From assembly GCF_029338575.1 (NCBI RefSeq), contig NZ_CP119992.1:1302001-1366000 (forward strand): a stretch of 64,000 nucleotides of DNA, in the 5' to 3' direction. Shown here one piece after another: positions 13,271 through 22,033 of this stretch. The position numbers and the translations under genes are program-made. Source of the DNA: Halomarina halobia (lineage in GTDB: Archaea > Halobacteriota > Halobacteria > Halobacteriales > Haloarculaceae). The first letter of the stretch is position 1. Each line of letters opens with the position of its first letter. Below the pieces are notes generated by a model. The model had not been told where the DNA came from. It was given only the letters and a program-made list of their open reading frames with translations, and made no database searches.

Positions 13271-14398
13271 CTACGTCCACCACGTCCGACGACGGTCGTC
13301 GTAGTCGGCGTCGACGAAGGGCGGCGGCGTCTCCTCGCCGTCGAGACCGAGAGTCGTCGCGAGGTTCGCGCCGACGTGCCAGCCGACCGCGTCGGCGTCG
13401 ACGTCCGCGATCTGGATATGCAGTCGGGTGTAGTACTCGATCGCCCCGTCGCCGTCCGTGTCGACGCCGTACCTCCGCGCGCACGATCCCGCGTCGTTCT
13501 CGCAGTCGAGCGACTCGGGGAACGTGACGACGACGTTCGCGGCCGAGCGGTTCCCGGTTAGCTCGAACGTGACGTTCAGTTCGCCCGTTCCCCCGACCCC
13601 TCGCTCGTAGTACGAGAGCGCCCCGAGCACCTGCTCGGAGAGTACGTCGCGGTCGGCGGAGCGGTTCGCGGTATCGACGTAGAGCCGCACGGCGTCGGGT
13701 TCCCATGGACGGCGGCGATCGGAGGCGTTCGGTTCGGGCAGACGCGACGCGTCGAAGCTCTCGTTCATCACGGGGTACGGCGGTTCGCCGTGCTCGATCC
13801 CGAGGAGGTGCCCGAACTCGTGTTGGAGCACCCTGACTGTCGAGGTGTCGTTGTACCCGCCGACGATCCGAACGACCTCGGGCGGACGCGCCCGCGTCCC
13901 CTCGTCCAGAACGGGCGCACACCCGAGGGACGTTCCGTCGCCGTCCTCGACGCCACAGTCCGGAATGGACGCGACGAACCGGACCTCCACGTCGGGATCC
14001 TCGGCGGTGGGGTCGAGAACGAACGCCACCGTGTAGTCGCCGTGTCTCGCCGCGTTGCCCGTCCAGTAGTCGATCGCGCGCCGGACGTGGGGCTCGAACG
14101 ACCAGGAGTCGTTGACGGAGTTATTGATGCCCACGACGACGACCTCGGACCGCCAGGGATTGTCCGAGGGGGCCCGGAGCCCTTCGGCCGACGCCGGATC
14201 GGAATCGGCGTCCGAGTTCGGATCGTGATCCATGCCCGTTCTCGCGTCCGCGCCGGCCGAACCGACCGGCGCGGTGCTATCGCCGTCCGTGTGGTTACGG
14301 GTAGCAGTATCGTCAACGTCGAGGACGAACGTTCCCGCCGCGCCGACCGACGCCACCGCCGTCAGGAGGGCGACGAGGACGAGCACGTGTCGTTGCAC
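13271..14398 (-). CDS. Secreted metzincin-type zinc metalloprotease
   Basis: This 375-residue protein starts at GTG 14398. An N-terminal hydrophobic signal (VLVLVALLTAVASVGAAGTF) is followed by an Asp/Ser-rich linker. The catalytic motif HEFGHLLGIEHGEPPYPVMN (HExxHxxGxxH plus a downstream Met, as in matrixins/archaemetzincins) lies near residues 194-213. The rest is a secreted acidic domain with several Cys pairs. It probably degrades extracellular protein or matures surface proteins. A TATA-like CTTTATC (about 14437-14443, minus) lies about 40 bases upstream. It follows the halocyanin gene on the same strand but with a 90-base gap, so it may have its own promoter. Confidence 0.8.
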   Translation of the reverse strand: MQRHVLVLVALLTAVASVGAAGTFVLDVDDTATRNHTDGDSTAPVGSAGADARTGMDHDPNSDADSDPASAEGLRAPSDNPWRSEVVVVGINNSVNDSWSFEPHVRRAIDYWTGNAARHGDYTVAFVLDPTAEDPDVEVRFVASIPDCGVEDGDGTSLGCAPVLDEGTRARPPEVVRIVGGYNDTSTVRVLQHEFGHLLGIEHGEPPYPVMNESFDASRLPEPNASDRRRPWEPDAVRLYVDTANRSADRDVLSEQVLGALSYYERGVGGTGELNVTFELTGNRSAANVVVTFPESLDCENDAGSCARRYGVDTDGDGAIEYYTRLHIQIADVDADAVGWHVGANLATTLGLDGEETPPPFVDADYDDRRRTWWT

Positions 14399-14488
14399 CG
14401 GTTAAATACACGCCTGCGTCACAATCAGTATTTCGATAAAGTCTTCTACGGAATTATGTCCGGGCGCGTTCAGGCTCGGGCGAGGGGA

Positions 14489-14899
14489 TTACTCGGTCAC
14501 GACGATCCGACCGACCATCCCGGCCCCCTCGTGGGGGACGCAGAAGTAGTTGTACTCGCCGGGGGCTTCGAACGCGTGTTCGTACGTCTCGCCGGCGTAG
14601 ATGACGCCCTCGCCGTCCCAGTAGCCGTCGCGTGCGGCCTGCTCCGACTCGAACCCGCCGGACGCGAAGTACTCGGTTCCCTCCGGGATGCCGCTCTCGT
14701 AGGCAGTCACCGAGTGCGACCGCGAGCCGTTGTTGCCCCACACGACGGTGTCGCCGACGCTCACCTCGTACTCGGGGGGTTCGAACGCGTTCGCCGCCAT
14801 GCCGACGTCGAACTCGCCGGGAGCGCCGCTGCTCAGACAACCAGCGAGGATCCCGGCGGAGACGCCCACGGCGGTCGCGAGGAACGTTCGCCGTCTCAT
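14489..14899 (-). CDS. Halocyanin-like blue copper lipoprotein
   Basis: From ATG 14899 the product is 136 residues: MRRRTFLATAVGVSAGILAGC is a Tat-like twin-arginine signal ending in a lipobox (LAGC). A plastocyanin domain follows. The type I copper ligands are visible: the His of SRSHSV, then Cys, His and Met within YFCVPHEGAGM. It is an extracytoplasmic, membrane-anchored electron carrier, plausibly feeding a terminal oxidase. A TATA-like TATATAC at about 14924-14930 (minus strand) lies 27 bases upstream, making the transcript leaderless. It shares a mirrored promoter region with pssA. Confidence 0.9.
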   Translation of the reverse strand: MRRRTFLATAVGVSAGILAGCLSSGAPGEFDVGMAANAFEPPEYEVSVGDTVVWGNNGSRSHSVTAYESGIPEGTEYFASGGFESEQAARDGYWDGEGVIYAGETYEHAFEAPGEYNYFCVPHEGAGMVGRIVVTE

Positions 14900-14925
14900 G
14901 CGCGGGACTTGCCGGCCGCGACGTA

Positions 14926-15007
14926 TATACTGTCGGTTGTACCCGTCTGGAGGTTCCTCGTCGACTGACGCGGCGACCACCTCCGGTGACGGACAACCGA
15001 CAGTATA
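14926..15007. promoter_or_regulatory. Mirrored divergent promoter with 15-base inverted repeats
   Basis: TATACTGTCGGTTGT (14926-14940) and ACAACCGACAGTATA (14993-15007) are exact reverse complements. The similarity continues inward imperfectly (GGAGGT near 14950 opposite ACCTCC near 14980). Each outer end carries a TATA element facing its own gene: halocyanin to the left, pssA to the right. The arms could be regulator sites or an unusually symmetric BRE/TATA module. Confidence 0.6.
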
Positions 15008-15072
15008 GTCCCCCCGATCGGCCGTTCGGGCCGAACCGAACCCGCTAAACCGTCGACCTCCCAGCATCGGGT

Positions 15073-15762
15073 ATGCGTCCCCGATTCGTCGGCCGGCTCG
15101 GCCTCGCCGACTGCGTGACGGTGACGAACGCGGCGCTCGGGTTCGCCGCCGCGGCGTTCGTCCTCGTCGACGCGGGAACGGCCGCCCGGCTCGTCCTCCT
15201 CGCCGCGGTCGCCGACGGCCTCGACGGCGTCCTCGCGCGCGCGGCGGGAAGCACCCCGGTCGGGGAGTACCTCGACTCGCTCGCCGACGTTGCGTCGTTC
15301 GGGATGGCCCCCGCGCTGTTCGTCTTCGGGGTCGCCGTCGAGGCGTGGGGGACCGAGCTCACCGCGCGGTTCGCGCTCGCGACGGCCGTCCCCGCGCTGT
15401 TCGTCGCGGCGGCGGTCGTCCGCCTCGGCCTCTACACCGCCTACGACGTCGAGGCGGCGGCGACCCGCGGCGTCCAGACGACGCTCGCGGCGACCGTGCT
15501 GGCCGTGCTCTACCTCGCGGGGCTGCGCGACCCGTGGGCGCTGCTGGGCGTCACCGCGCTCCTGGCCGCCCTGATGGTGACGCGCGTCCCCTATCCGGAT
15601 CTGCACGCCCGGGACGCCATCGCCATGGGCGTCGTGCAGGTGCTCGCCGTCGCCGCCCCGGAGGCGCTCTCGCGGCTCTTCCCGAAGGCGCTGCTCGCCG
15701 CCGCGCTCGCGTACCTGCTGCTCGCACCGCGTTTCTACTGGCGCGAGGCCGGCTTCGAGTGA
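15073..15762 (+). CDS. pssA: Archaetidylserine synthase (CDP-alcohol phosphatidyltransferase)
   Basis: This 229-residue membrane enzyme has the CDP-alcohol phosphatidyltransferase signature DGLDGVLARAAGSTPVGEYLDSLAD (residues about 49-73, DG-x2-AR-x8-G-x3-D-x3-D pattern). The remainder is six or so hydrophobic helices. It transfers L-serine onto CDP-archaeol. The opening MRPRFVGRLGLAD and overall form match, from memory, the haloarchaeal PssA linked to archaeosortase-dependent protein anchoring. The gene has a TATA motif in the inverted repeat at 14993-15007, about 65 bases upstream, so it carries a short leader. Confidence 0.85.
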   Translation: MRPRFVGRLGLADCVTVTNAALGFAAAAFVLVDAGTAARLVLLAAVADGLDGVLARAAGSTPVGEYLDSLADVASFGMAPALFVFGVAVEAWGTELTARFALATAVPALFVAAAVVRLGLYTAYDVEAAATRGVQTTLAATVLAVLYLAGLRDPWALLGVTALLAALMVTRVPYPDLHARDAIAMGVVQVLAVAAPEALSRLFPKALLAAALAYLLLAPRFYWREAGFE

Positions 15763-15812
15763 CCGAGGTCCGAAAGGAAACGCTCTTGCCGGGCACTGCC
15801 GGACCGTTCTGT

Positions 15813-17180
15813 ATGAGCAACGGGGATGACGAAGCCGACGCGCCCGCCGAGGAGCGCGAGGAGCGCCCGGCCGAGGAGCGCGAGGACGCCGAAGCGACCC
15901 CGACGGACGAGGCGACCGAGGACGCCGACGCGGCCGAGGCCACGCCCGAGTCGATCGGGGAGCGCCTCGACGCGATCGAGGCGGACCTCGAGGAGGCGGA
16001 GACGGAGGCCGACCTCGACGCGGTCGAGGCCGAACTGGACGCGGCCGAGGCCGACGTCGAGACGCTCCCGGAGGCCGAGGAGGACGCCGAGGAGGACCCC
16101 AGGGGCGACCTCGAGGATCGCGTCGACGACCTGCGCGACGCGATCGAGGAGCAGCGCGGGCCGTACGTCGAGGACGTCGCCGAGCGAGTCCGCGACGACG
16201 CCGGCCGCATCCGCGACACGCGCTGGACGGAGCGCGGCGACGACGAGGTGGTCGCCGCGGTCGAGGCGTTTCTCGACGACGCCGGCGAGACGCTCGGCGA
16301 GGACCTCGGGGACGCCGGACGGTCGCCGGAGGCCGCCGCCGACGCGCTCGACGACGCCGCCGGGACGATCGAGGGCTCCGGCCTCGACCCCGACGAGGAC
16401 GAGGACGCCATCGCCGCGCTCCTCGAGGGGGCCGACGCGCTCGACGCGGGGCTCGACGAGGCCCAGGAGTGGGACGACCTCACCGTCGTCCAGAAGCTCG
16501 ACTACCAGGGCTTCTACGACGTGCTGACCCCGAAGAGCCGCAAGGACTATCCGCCGGAGCTGTCGGTCGTCCGCATCGCCGAGGCCGAGCGCGACCCCGA
16601 GCCGATCCTGCTCGCCTTCGAGATGCTCGAATCGGACTTCATGCAGGAGAACTGCGTGAACGCGCTCAGACGCCTCGGCGCGCCCGAGGCCTACGACGCG
16701 ATGATGCCGCTCGCGGAGCGCCGCGATCAGGAGGCCATCCGGGTGCTCGGGAAGATCGGCAACCCGGACGCCCTCGACACGCTCCTCCCGTACATCGAGG
16801 GGGACGCGAACCCGCCGCTCCAGCGCGTCGTGCTGAAGACCGTCGGCGAGATCGGCGACGAGTCCGCCACGCAGACGGTCGCCGATCGCCTCGTCGCCGA
16901 CGACCCCGAGATCCGCAGCGCGGCCGCCCGCTCGCTCGGCATGATCGGGGACACGCGCGCCGTCGAACCGCTCTCCGACGTCCTCGAGGACGACGACAGC
17001 GACACCGTCCGCGCCAGCGCGGCGTGGGCGCTCAACCAGATCGCCACCGAGCGCGCGCTCGAGGCCGCCAGCGAACACGCCGACGACCGTTCCTACATCG
17101 TGCAGGTCGAGGCCGAGCGGGCCGCCGAGGCGCTCGACGAGGACGGGGCGGCCGGTACGGAGCCAGAGGCGGCCGCGTAA
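15813..17180 (+). CDS. HEAT-repeat protein with long acidic N-terminus
   Basis: I choose ATG 15813 (MSNGDDEADAPAEE), giving 455 residues. Residues 1 to about 230 are extremely Glu/Asp/Ala-rich and predicted coiled or disordered (EADLEEAETEADLDAVEAELDAAEADVE). From about residue 235 (KLDYQGFYDVLTPKSRKDYPPELSVVRIAE) to the end there are HEAT/PBS-lyase-type repeats (AVEPLSDVLEDDDSDTVRASAAWALNQI). Such repeats mediate protein-protein contacts. The gene lies 50 bases downstream of pssA on the same strand, but no functional link is known. Confidence 0.8.
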   Translation: MSNGDDEADAPAEEREERPAEEREDAEATPTDEATEDADAAEATPESIGERLDAIEADLEEAETEADLDAVEAELDAAEADVETLPEAEEDAEEDPRGDLEDRVDDLRDAIEEQRGPYVEDVAERVRDDAGRIRDTRWTERGDDEVVAAVEAFLDDAGETLGEDLGDAGRSPEAAADALDDAAGTIEGSGLDPDEDEDAIAALLEGADALDAGLDEAQEWDDLTVVQKLDYQGFYDVLTPKSRKDYPPELSVVRIAEAERDPEPILLAFEMLESDFMQENCVNALRRLGAPEAYDAMMPLAERRDQEAIRVLGKIGNPDALDTLLPYIEGDANPPLQRVVLKTVGEIGDESATQTVADRLVADDPEIRSAAARSLGMIGDTRAVEPLSDVLEDDDSDTVRASAAWALNQIATERALEAASEHADDRSYIVQVEAERAAEALDEDGAAGTEPEAAA

Positions 17181-17289
17181 GCGCGTCCGTCCGATCTGCA
17201 CCTCCCCGATAGCCCCCTTCGACCTCCCCCAACGCCCGGTCCGGTCGCCCCAGCGAACTTTTTTAATCGAGAACGGGACCAGCGTCCCC

Positions 17290-18996
17290 GTGCGCAGGGT
17301 CGTACTCGTTCGGTTGATCGTCGTCCTCGGACTCCTCGTCGCCGCGAGTCCACAAGCGACGGCCGCACTCGTCGACAGCGGACAGCAGGGCGCCACCTCG
17401 GCTGGAAACGCCACACTGGACGGGAACGCCACCGGAGGTCCCGACCGGCACCCGCGGCTCGTCGGCGTCTACCCGAACCCCGTCGCGGCGGACGACGCGG
17501 GCGAGTTCGTCGTCCTCGATGCGCCCGCCGGGACGCGACTCGGCACGTATCGACTCGCCGACGACGAGACGGCGGTCGCGCTCCCGAACGCGACCGTCGG
17601 CGGGCGAGTCGTGCTGACGCCCGTCCCCGAGCGGACCCGCCGCCTCGTCGACGACCGGATCGTCGCCGTCGACGCGCTCCCCCGCCTCGCGAACGCGGGC
17701 GAGCCCCTGCGGCTCTCCCGCGACGGGGCGGTCGTCGACGCCCTCGGGTACCGCGACGCGCCCGAGGGCGAGCTGTACGTCCGGCGCGTCGGGCGCTTCC
17801 GTCCCCTCGGCGCGACGGATCGCCCCGTCGTCGCGAGCGGACCGGCGAACGCGACGGCGTTCCTCCTCCCCGACGCCCCCGAGGTCCCGACGCGCGTCCT
17901 CGCCGGTGCCGAGGAGCGGATCCTCCTCGCGGGGTACACGTTCACCTCCGACCGCGTCGCCGACGAGCTCGTCCGGGCGCACCGCCGGGGCGTCCGCGTC
18001 GCAGTGCTGGTCGAGGGCGACCCCGTCGGCGGGACGACGACGGCGCAGGCGCGCGCGCTCGACCGCCTCGTGGCGGCGGGGATCGCGGTCCGCGCCGTCG
18101 ACGGCCCGCGTGCGCGCTACGCCTATCACCACGCCAAGTACGCCGTGGCGGACGACCGGGCGCTCGTGCTCACGGAGAACTGGAAACCCTCGGGCGCGGG
18201 CGGCCGTTCGAGCCGGGGGTGGGGCGTCGTCGTCCGCGACGCGCGGACCGCAGCGGCGCTGGCGGAGACGTTCCGCGCGGACGCCGGGTGGCTCGACGCC
18301 CGTCCCTGGGGCACGGTCCGCCGGAACCTGACGCTCGTGAACGAGTCGGTCGCGGCGGGCGACTACCCGCGGCGGATCGAGCCGGAGCGGCTGCGGGTGG
18401 AGCGCGTCCGGGTGCTCGCCGCGCCCGACAACGCCGAGCGCGCGCTTCGCGGCGTACTCGGGAACGCGACGCGCTCGATCGACGTGGTGCAGGTGTCGCT
18501 CGGCGGCCCCGACGGCCCTCTCGCCGGGGCGGCGATCGCGGCGGCCCGACGCGGCGTCCGCGTGCGCGTCCTCCTGAGCGGCGCGTGGTACGTCCGCGAG
18601 GAGAACGCCGCGCTCGCGGAGCGACTGAACGCGCTCGCCGACGAGGAGGGAATCCCCCTCTCGGCACGCCTCGCCGACCCCCGGGGGCGGTTCGAGAAGG
18701 TGCACGCGAAGGGCGTCGTCGTCGACGACCGGCTGGCCGTCGTCGGGAGTCTGAACTGGAACGCACACGCCGCGCGCGAGAACAGGGAGGTGGCGCTCGT
18801 GCTGGAGGGCGAGGCGGTCGGCGGGTACTACGCCCGGGCGTTCGAGGCCGACTGGCACGCGAGCGCGAGCGGGGACGGGAGGGAGCCGCGCGTCCCGATC
18901 GGCCTGCTAGCGGGAATCGCCGCGGCGGCGGCCGCCACGGCGGCGCTCGGGCGACGGATCGAGTTCGAGGAGGGTGGTGGGAGCGACCGGTACTAG
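17290..18996 (+). CDS. Secreted, membrane-anchored phospholipase D-superfamily protein
   Basis: This 568-residue protein (GTG 17290) has an N-terminal signal (LIVVLGLLVAASPQATA) and a lamin-tail-like beta domain (about residues 55-150, with VGVYPNPVAADDAGEFVVLDAPAG). Two PLD half-sites follow: HHAKYAVADD near residue 280 and HAKGVVVDD near residue 475, each followed by a conserved Gly/Ser-Asn element (ENWKPSG; GSLNWNAH). A C-terminal hydrophobic helix (LLAGIAAAAAATAAL) and a short charged tail would anchor it outside the cell. The family includes nucleases and phospholipases; an extracellular DNase role is possible but unproven. A TATA-like TTTTTTAAT precedes it at 17262-17270. Confidence 0.85.
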   Translation: MRRVVLVRLIVVLGLLVAASPQATAALVDSGQQGATSAGNATLDGNATGGPDRHPRLVGVYPNPVAADDAGEFVVLDAPAGTRLGTYRLADDETAVALPNATVGGRVVLTPVPERTRRLVDDRIVAVDALPRLANAGEPLRLSRDGAVVDALGYRDAPEGELYVRRVGRFRPLGATDRPVVASGPANATAFLLPDAPEVPTRVLAGAEERILLAGYTFTSDRVADELVRAHRRGVRVAVLVEGDPVGGTTTAQARALDRLVAAGIAVRAVDGPRARYAYHHAKYAVADDRALVLTENWKPSGAGGRSSRGWGVVVRDARTAAALAETFRADAGWLDARPWGTVRRNLTLVNESVAAGDYPRRIEPERLRVERVRVLAAPDNAERALRGVLGNATRSIDVVQVSLGGPDGPLAGAAIAAARRGVRVRVLLSGAWYVREENAALAERLNALADEEGIPLSARLADPRGRFEKVHAKGVVVDDRLAVVGSLNWNAHAARENREVALVLEGEAVGGYYARAFEADWHASASGDGREPRVPIGLLAGIAAAAAATAALGRRIEFEEGGGSDRY

Positions 18997-20888
18997 TCGC
19001 GCAGGAGGGTACTACGGAGCTCCTCGTCGATGTTGGCGTCCGCCATCTTCTCGACCAGGGCGTCGATGACCTCCTCGCGCCGGCCGGAGACGAACTTGAT
19101 GCTCCCGACGACGAGGTGGCCGCCGCCGGAGACGCCCGCGCCGGGGTGCTCCTCGACGAGTTGCGTGACCATCTCGGGGATGTCGAGGCGGACGCCGTCG
19201 CTGCGGAGGACGGCGAAGTCCGGCCCGTAGCCGATGGTGATCACGGGGTCGCCGGCGTGCTCGCGCACCTTGTGGTCGTGGATCGCGCCGGTGGTCTTGC
19301 CGGGCGCGGGGTAGGTGAAGCGGTGGGCGTGGTTCTCCACGTCCACGCGGTAGAGGTGCGCGCCGTTGTCGAGCGTCTCGTGCTCGGTGTGCGAGAGGGT
19401 CACGTCGAGCTGGCGGTCGCGGTCCCGCTCGGCCCGCGAGGAGAGGAAGGCGACGAGTTCCTCGTGGCGCTCGCGGTCGTCGCAGTCGACGCCGAGCACG
19501 TCGTTGACGAGGTTGCTCCCGTCGTTGTAGCGCAGCCAGAAGGCGACGTAGTCGAGCGCCTCGCCGATGTCGTCGAGGTCGTCCTCGTCGTACCCCGCCT
19601 CGCGGGCGAGGGCGAGGTAGTCGTCCATCGCGTCCGCGCGCGAGCGATCGCACAGCCCCGCGACGGCCGGAACGTGGCGCACCGAGTCGGTGAGGTCGGG
19701 GTCGATCATGCGCGCGAGTTCGACGCACATCATCCCGGTCGTGATGCGGTAGTCCTCGCCGTGGAGGTACGGGTTGACGTGCTCCTCGACGTAGGGCTCG
19801 ACCGCCTCGGGGTCGGGGTGGTGGTGGTCGACGACCACGATCGGGATGTCGTACTCGGCGAGCGTCCGGTAGGCCGGCGTGTCCTCCTCCGTCGAGCCGT
19901 TGTCGAGCATGAGCAGGAGGGGGAGCTTCTGCCCGTGACGCTCGCGGTCCTCGAGCGCGAAGTTGAGGTCCCGGGTCACGTCCTCCATCTCGTAGAAGGG
20001 GGCCTTGCTCGGCAGGCGGCGCAGGAGGTGCCGCGGCGCGTCGGGGTCCTCGTTGACCTCGGCGATGTAGCGCTCGAGCGCGAGCTGGAGCGGGACCGAC
20101 GCGCACATCCCGTCGCCGTCGGCGTGGTGGCGCATCCGGATCGGGCGGCCGTCGAGGATGGCCCGGCGGAGGGTCTTCGCGACCGCCGCCAGGTCGTCGC
20201 GCAACTGGTCGAACGCGGGCCACTCGACGAGCGGCTCGGTGTCGTGCGGCTCGGCGGCCTCGTCGAGCGCGTCGTCGAGGTCGGCGCGGACCGACTCGGG
20301 GTCGTCGACCGACTCGACCCGCTCGACCTCGATCTGGAGCGAGCCGTCGTGGCGTTCGACCGTGCCGACGAAGCGGGCGAGGTCACCGACGTCGAGGTCG
20401 GGGTAGGCGCGGACGCCCGCCTCCTCGAACCCGGCGCAGGGGACGACGCCCGTCGCGTCGCGGACCTGGAAGATGGTCGGCCCGCCGGTCTGGCGGATCT
20501 GGACGATCTCGCCCGCGACGTGGACCGTGTCGCCCACCGCGTCGCCGAGTTCCGCGACGGTCGCGCCGTGGTCCTGTTCGACGATCTCGGTGCGGTAGTC
20601 GTCCGGCTGGACCTCGGTGAAACCGAGGTCGCCGTTGTCCCGGATCTCCTCGAGTCGGACGATGAGCGCGTCGCCGACGCGGTAGTCGCCCTCGAGTTCC
20701 GAGTCGTGGACGAGCCCGGAGACGGCGTCCGAGAGATCGACGAAGACGCCGTACTCGACGACGCCGTTGACGGTCGCGTGGTAGTGCGTCCCGACCTCGA
20801 CGACGTCGGCGGTGCAGTCCGGCGCGAGATCGTATACGGTGACAGCAGAGACCGAACCGGAGTCATTTCCGGCGTGTGACGGAGACAT
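18993..20888 (-). CDS. DHH-family phosphoesterase/nuclease with S1 and OB domains
   Basis: This 631-residue protein has an N-terminal S1 domain (about residues 30-95, with GVFVDLSDAVSGLVHDSELEG), an OB-fold (about 130-200), then a DHH domain with HADGDG and VVDHHHPD, and a C-terminal DHHA1 with SGGGHLVVGSIKF. All catalytic motifs are intact, unlike the RecJ-like protein near rps15. It corresponds to haloarchaeal RecJ-type single-strand nucleases acting in repair or RNA metabolism. The minus-strand TATA (GTTAAAAAC, 20919-20911) lies about 27 bases upstream of ATG 20888. Its stop overlaps the stop of the convergent PLD gene within ACTAGT. Confidence 0.88.
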   Translation of the reverse strand: MSPSHAGNDSGSVSAVTVYDLAPDCTADVVEVGTHYHATVNGVVEYGVFVDLSDAVSGLVHDSELEGDYRVGDALIVRLEEIRDNGDLGFTEVQPDDYRTEIVEQDHGATVAELGDAVGDTVHVAGEIVQIRQTGGPTIFQVRDATGVVPCAGFEEAGVRAYPDLDVGDLARFVGTVERHDGSLQIEVERVESVDDPESVRADLDDALDEAAEPHDTEPLVEWPAFDQLRDDLAAVAKTLRRAILDGRPIRMRHHADGDGMCASVPLQLALERYIAEVNEDPDAPRHLLRRLPSKAPFYEMEDVTRDLNFALEDRERHGQKLPLLLMLDNGSTEEDTPAYRTLAEYDIPIVVVDHHHPDPEAVEPYVEEHVNPYLHGEDYRITTGMMCVELARMIDPDLTDSVRHVPAVAGLCDRSRADAMDDYLALAREAGYDEDDLDDIGEALDYVAFWLRYNDGSNLVNDVLGVDCDDRERHEELVAFLSSRAERDRDRQLDVTLSHTEHETLDNGAHLYRVDVENHAHRFTYPAPGKTTGAIHDHKVREHAGDPVITIGYGPDFAVLRSDGVRLDIPEMVTQLVEEHPGAGVSGGGHLVVGSIKFVSGRREEVIDALVEKMADANIDEELRSTLLRD

Positions 20889-20904
20889 TTGCCCATGCTC
20901 GGTT

Positions 20905-20990
20905 CCGACCGTTTTTAACTGTTGGCAAGCGTCCCCGAGCGCGCCGGAACGCGCCGCCGCGGGCCGCCCGTTCCGGAACGCTTAGATGGA
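20905..20990. promoter_or_regulatory. Divergent promoters for the DHH nuclease and the JAMM protein
   Basis: On the minus strand GTTAAAAAC (20919-20911) lies 27 bases from the DHH start. On the plus strand GCTTAGAT (20979-20986) lies about 28 bases from ATG 21011. Both spacings fit leaderless haloarchaeal transcripts. Confidence 0.5.
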
Positions 20991-21010
20991 AACCCGGTCA
21001 CCTCACGTAC

Positions 21011-21535
21011 ATGCGGCTGTTCCGCTCGGGCGAGATACTCGGCATCGCGCGCGCGACGCTCGAGTTCGCCCTCGAGGCGTCCGCCCAGACGCACCCGAAC
21101 GAGTACATGGGCCTGCTGCGCGGCGAGGACGCCCGGACGCTCGGTCTCGACGAGTCGGGGACGGTCATCACCGACGTCCTCGTCATTCCCGGCACCGAGT
21201 CGAACCCGGTGAGCGCGACGGTCAAGACCAGCATGGTCCCGAACGACCTGCGCGCCGCCGGCTCCGTCCACTCCCACCCGAACGGCGTGCTCTACCCGAG
21301 CGACGCCGACCTCGCCACCTTCGGGAAGGGTGACGTCCACATCATCATCGGCGCGCCCTACGGCGACGACGACTGGCGCGCGTTCGACCGCGACGGCGAG
21401 GAGACCGACCTCGCCGTGCTCGACGTGGAACTCCCCGAACCGGAGGAGCGCTTCTTCGACTTCACCCAGGCGGACATCGACGAGGAACTCTCCTACGACG
21501 AGGAGTGGAAGACCGGCGACGGGGACCCGCGATGA
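21011..21535 (+). CDS. JAMM/MPN metalloprotease-family protein
   Basis: This 174-residue protein starts at ATG 21011 ([19 protein letters not shown]). The JAMM signature is complete: an upstream Glu in HPNEYMGLL and [14 protein letters not shown] (His-x-His-x10-Asp). Haloarchaeal JAMM proteins remove ubiquitin-like SAMPs from targets; this one could act in desampylation or cysteine biosynthesis. The acidic C-terminal tail ([17 protein letters not shown]) is typical. The stop overlaps the ATG of ribL (ATGA). Confidence 0.88.
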   Translation: MRLFRSGEILGIARATLEFALEASAQTHPNEYMGLLRGEDARTLGLDESGTVITDVLVIPGTESNPVSATVKTSMVPNDLRAAGSVHSHPNGVLYPSDADLATFGKGDVHIIIGAPYGDDDWRAFDRDGEETDLAVLDVELPEPEERFFDFTQADIDEELSYDEEWKTGDGDPR

Positions 21536-21963
21536 CGCTGACCGTCGTCGCGCAGGGCACGTTCGACCTGCTGCACCCCGGCCACCTCCACTACCTCGAG
21601 CAGGCCGCCGAACTGGGCGAGGTGTACGTCATCATCGCCCGCCGGGAGAACGTCACGCACAAGCCGAAGCCGGTCCTCCCCGATCGCCAGCGCCGGGACA
21701 TGGTCGCCGCGCTCGACCCCGTCGATCACGCGGTCCTCGGCCACCGGGAGGACATCTTCGTCCCCATCGAGGAGATCGACCCGGACGTCATCCTCCTGGG
21801 CCACGACCAGCACCACGACCCGGCGGCGATCGCGGCCGCCCTCGACGAGCGGGGCATCGACTGCGAGGTGCGCCGGGCCTCCGGGCGCGACCCCCGATAC
21901 GAGGGCGAACTGTTCTCGACGGGCGACATCGTCGACGCGATCTGTCGGAAGCGCTGTCAGTAG
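21532..21963 (+). CDS. ribL: FAD synthase RibL
   Basis: This 143-residue cytidylyltransferase-fold enzyme has [14 protein letters not shown] (HxGH motif, residues about 9-22) and a later [21 protein letters not shown] region equivalent to ISSTxI. It matches archaeal RibL in length and makes FAD from FMN and ATP. It is translationally coupled to the JAMM gene. The downstream 70 bases hold the promoter of the subtilase. ribH, also of the flavin pathway, lies about 2.4 kb away on the other strand. Confidence 0.9.
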   Translation: MTLTVVAQGTFDLLHPGHLHYLEQAAELGEVYVIIARRENVTHKPKPVLPDRQRRDMVAALDPVDHAVLGHREDIFVPIEEIDPDVILLGHDQHHDPAAIAAALDERGIDCEVRRASGRDPRYEGELFSTGDIVDAICRKRCQ

Positions 21964-21972
21964 CGCCGTACA

Positions 21973-21982
21973 GATTTAAATA
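21973..21982 (+). promoter_or_regulatory. TATA box of the subtilase gene
   Basis: The AT-rich box ATTTAAATAC lies about 55 bases upstream of ATG 22034, which implies a leader of about 30 bases. It is the only AT-rich motif between ribL and the protease. Confidence 0.5.
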
Positions 21983-22033
21983 CGTGCTATTCTAGCCGGA
22001 AATTACATTAGTCGGAGTGCCATCGTCGGCGTC

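Noticed and set aside
18990-19000. Convergent stop codons overlapping in ACTAGT (PLD gene and DHH nuclease)
   Set aside because: A neat overlap, but common in compact genomes and without evident function.
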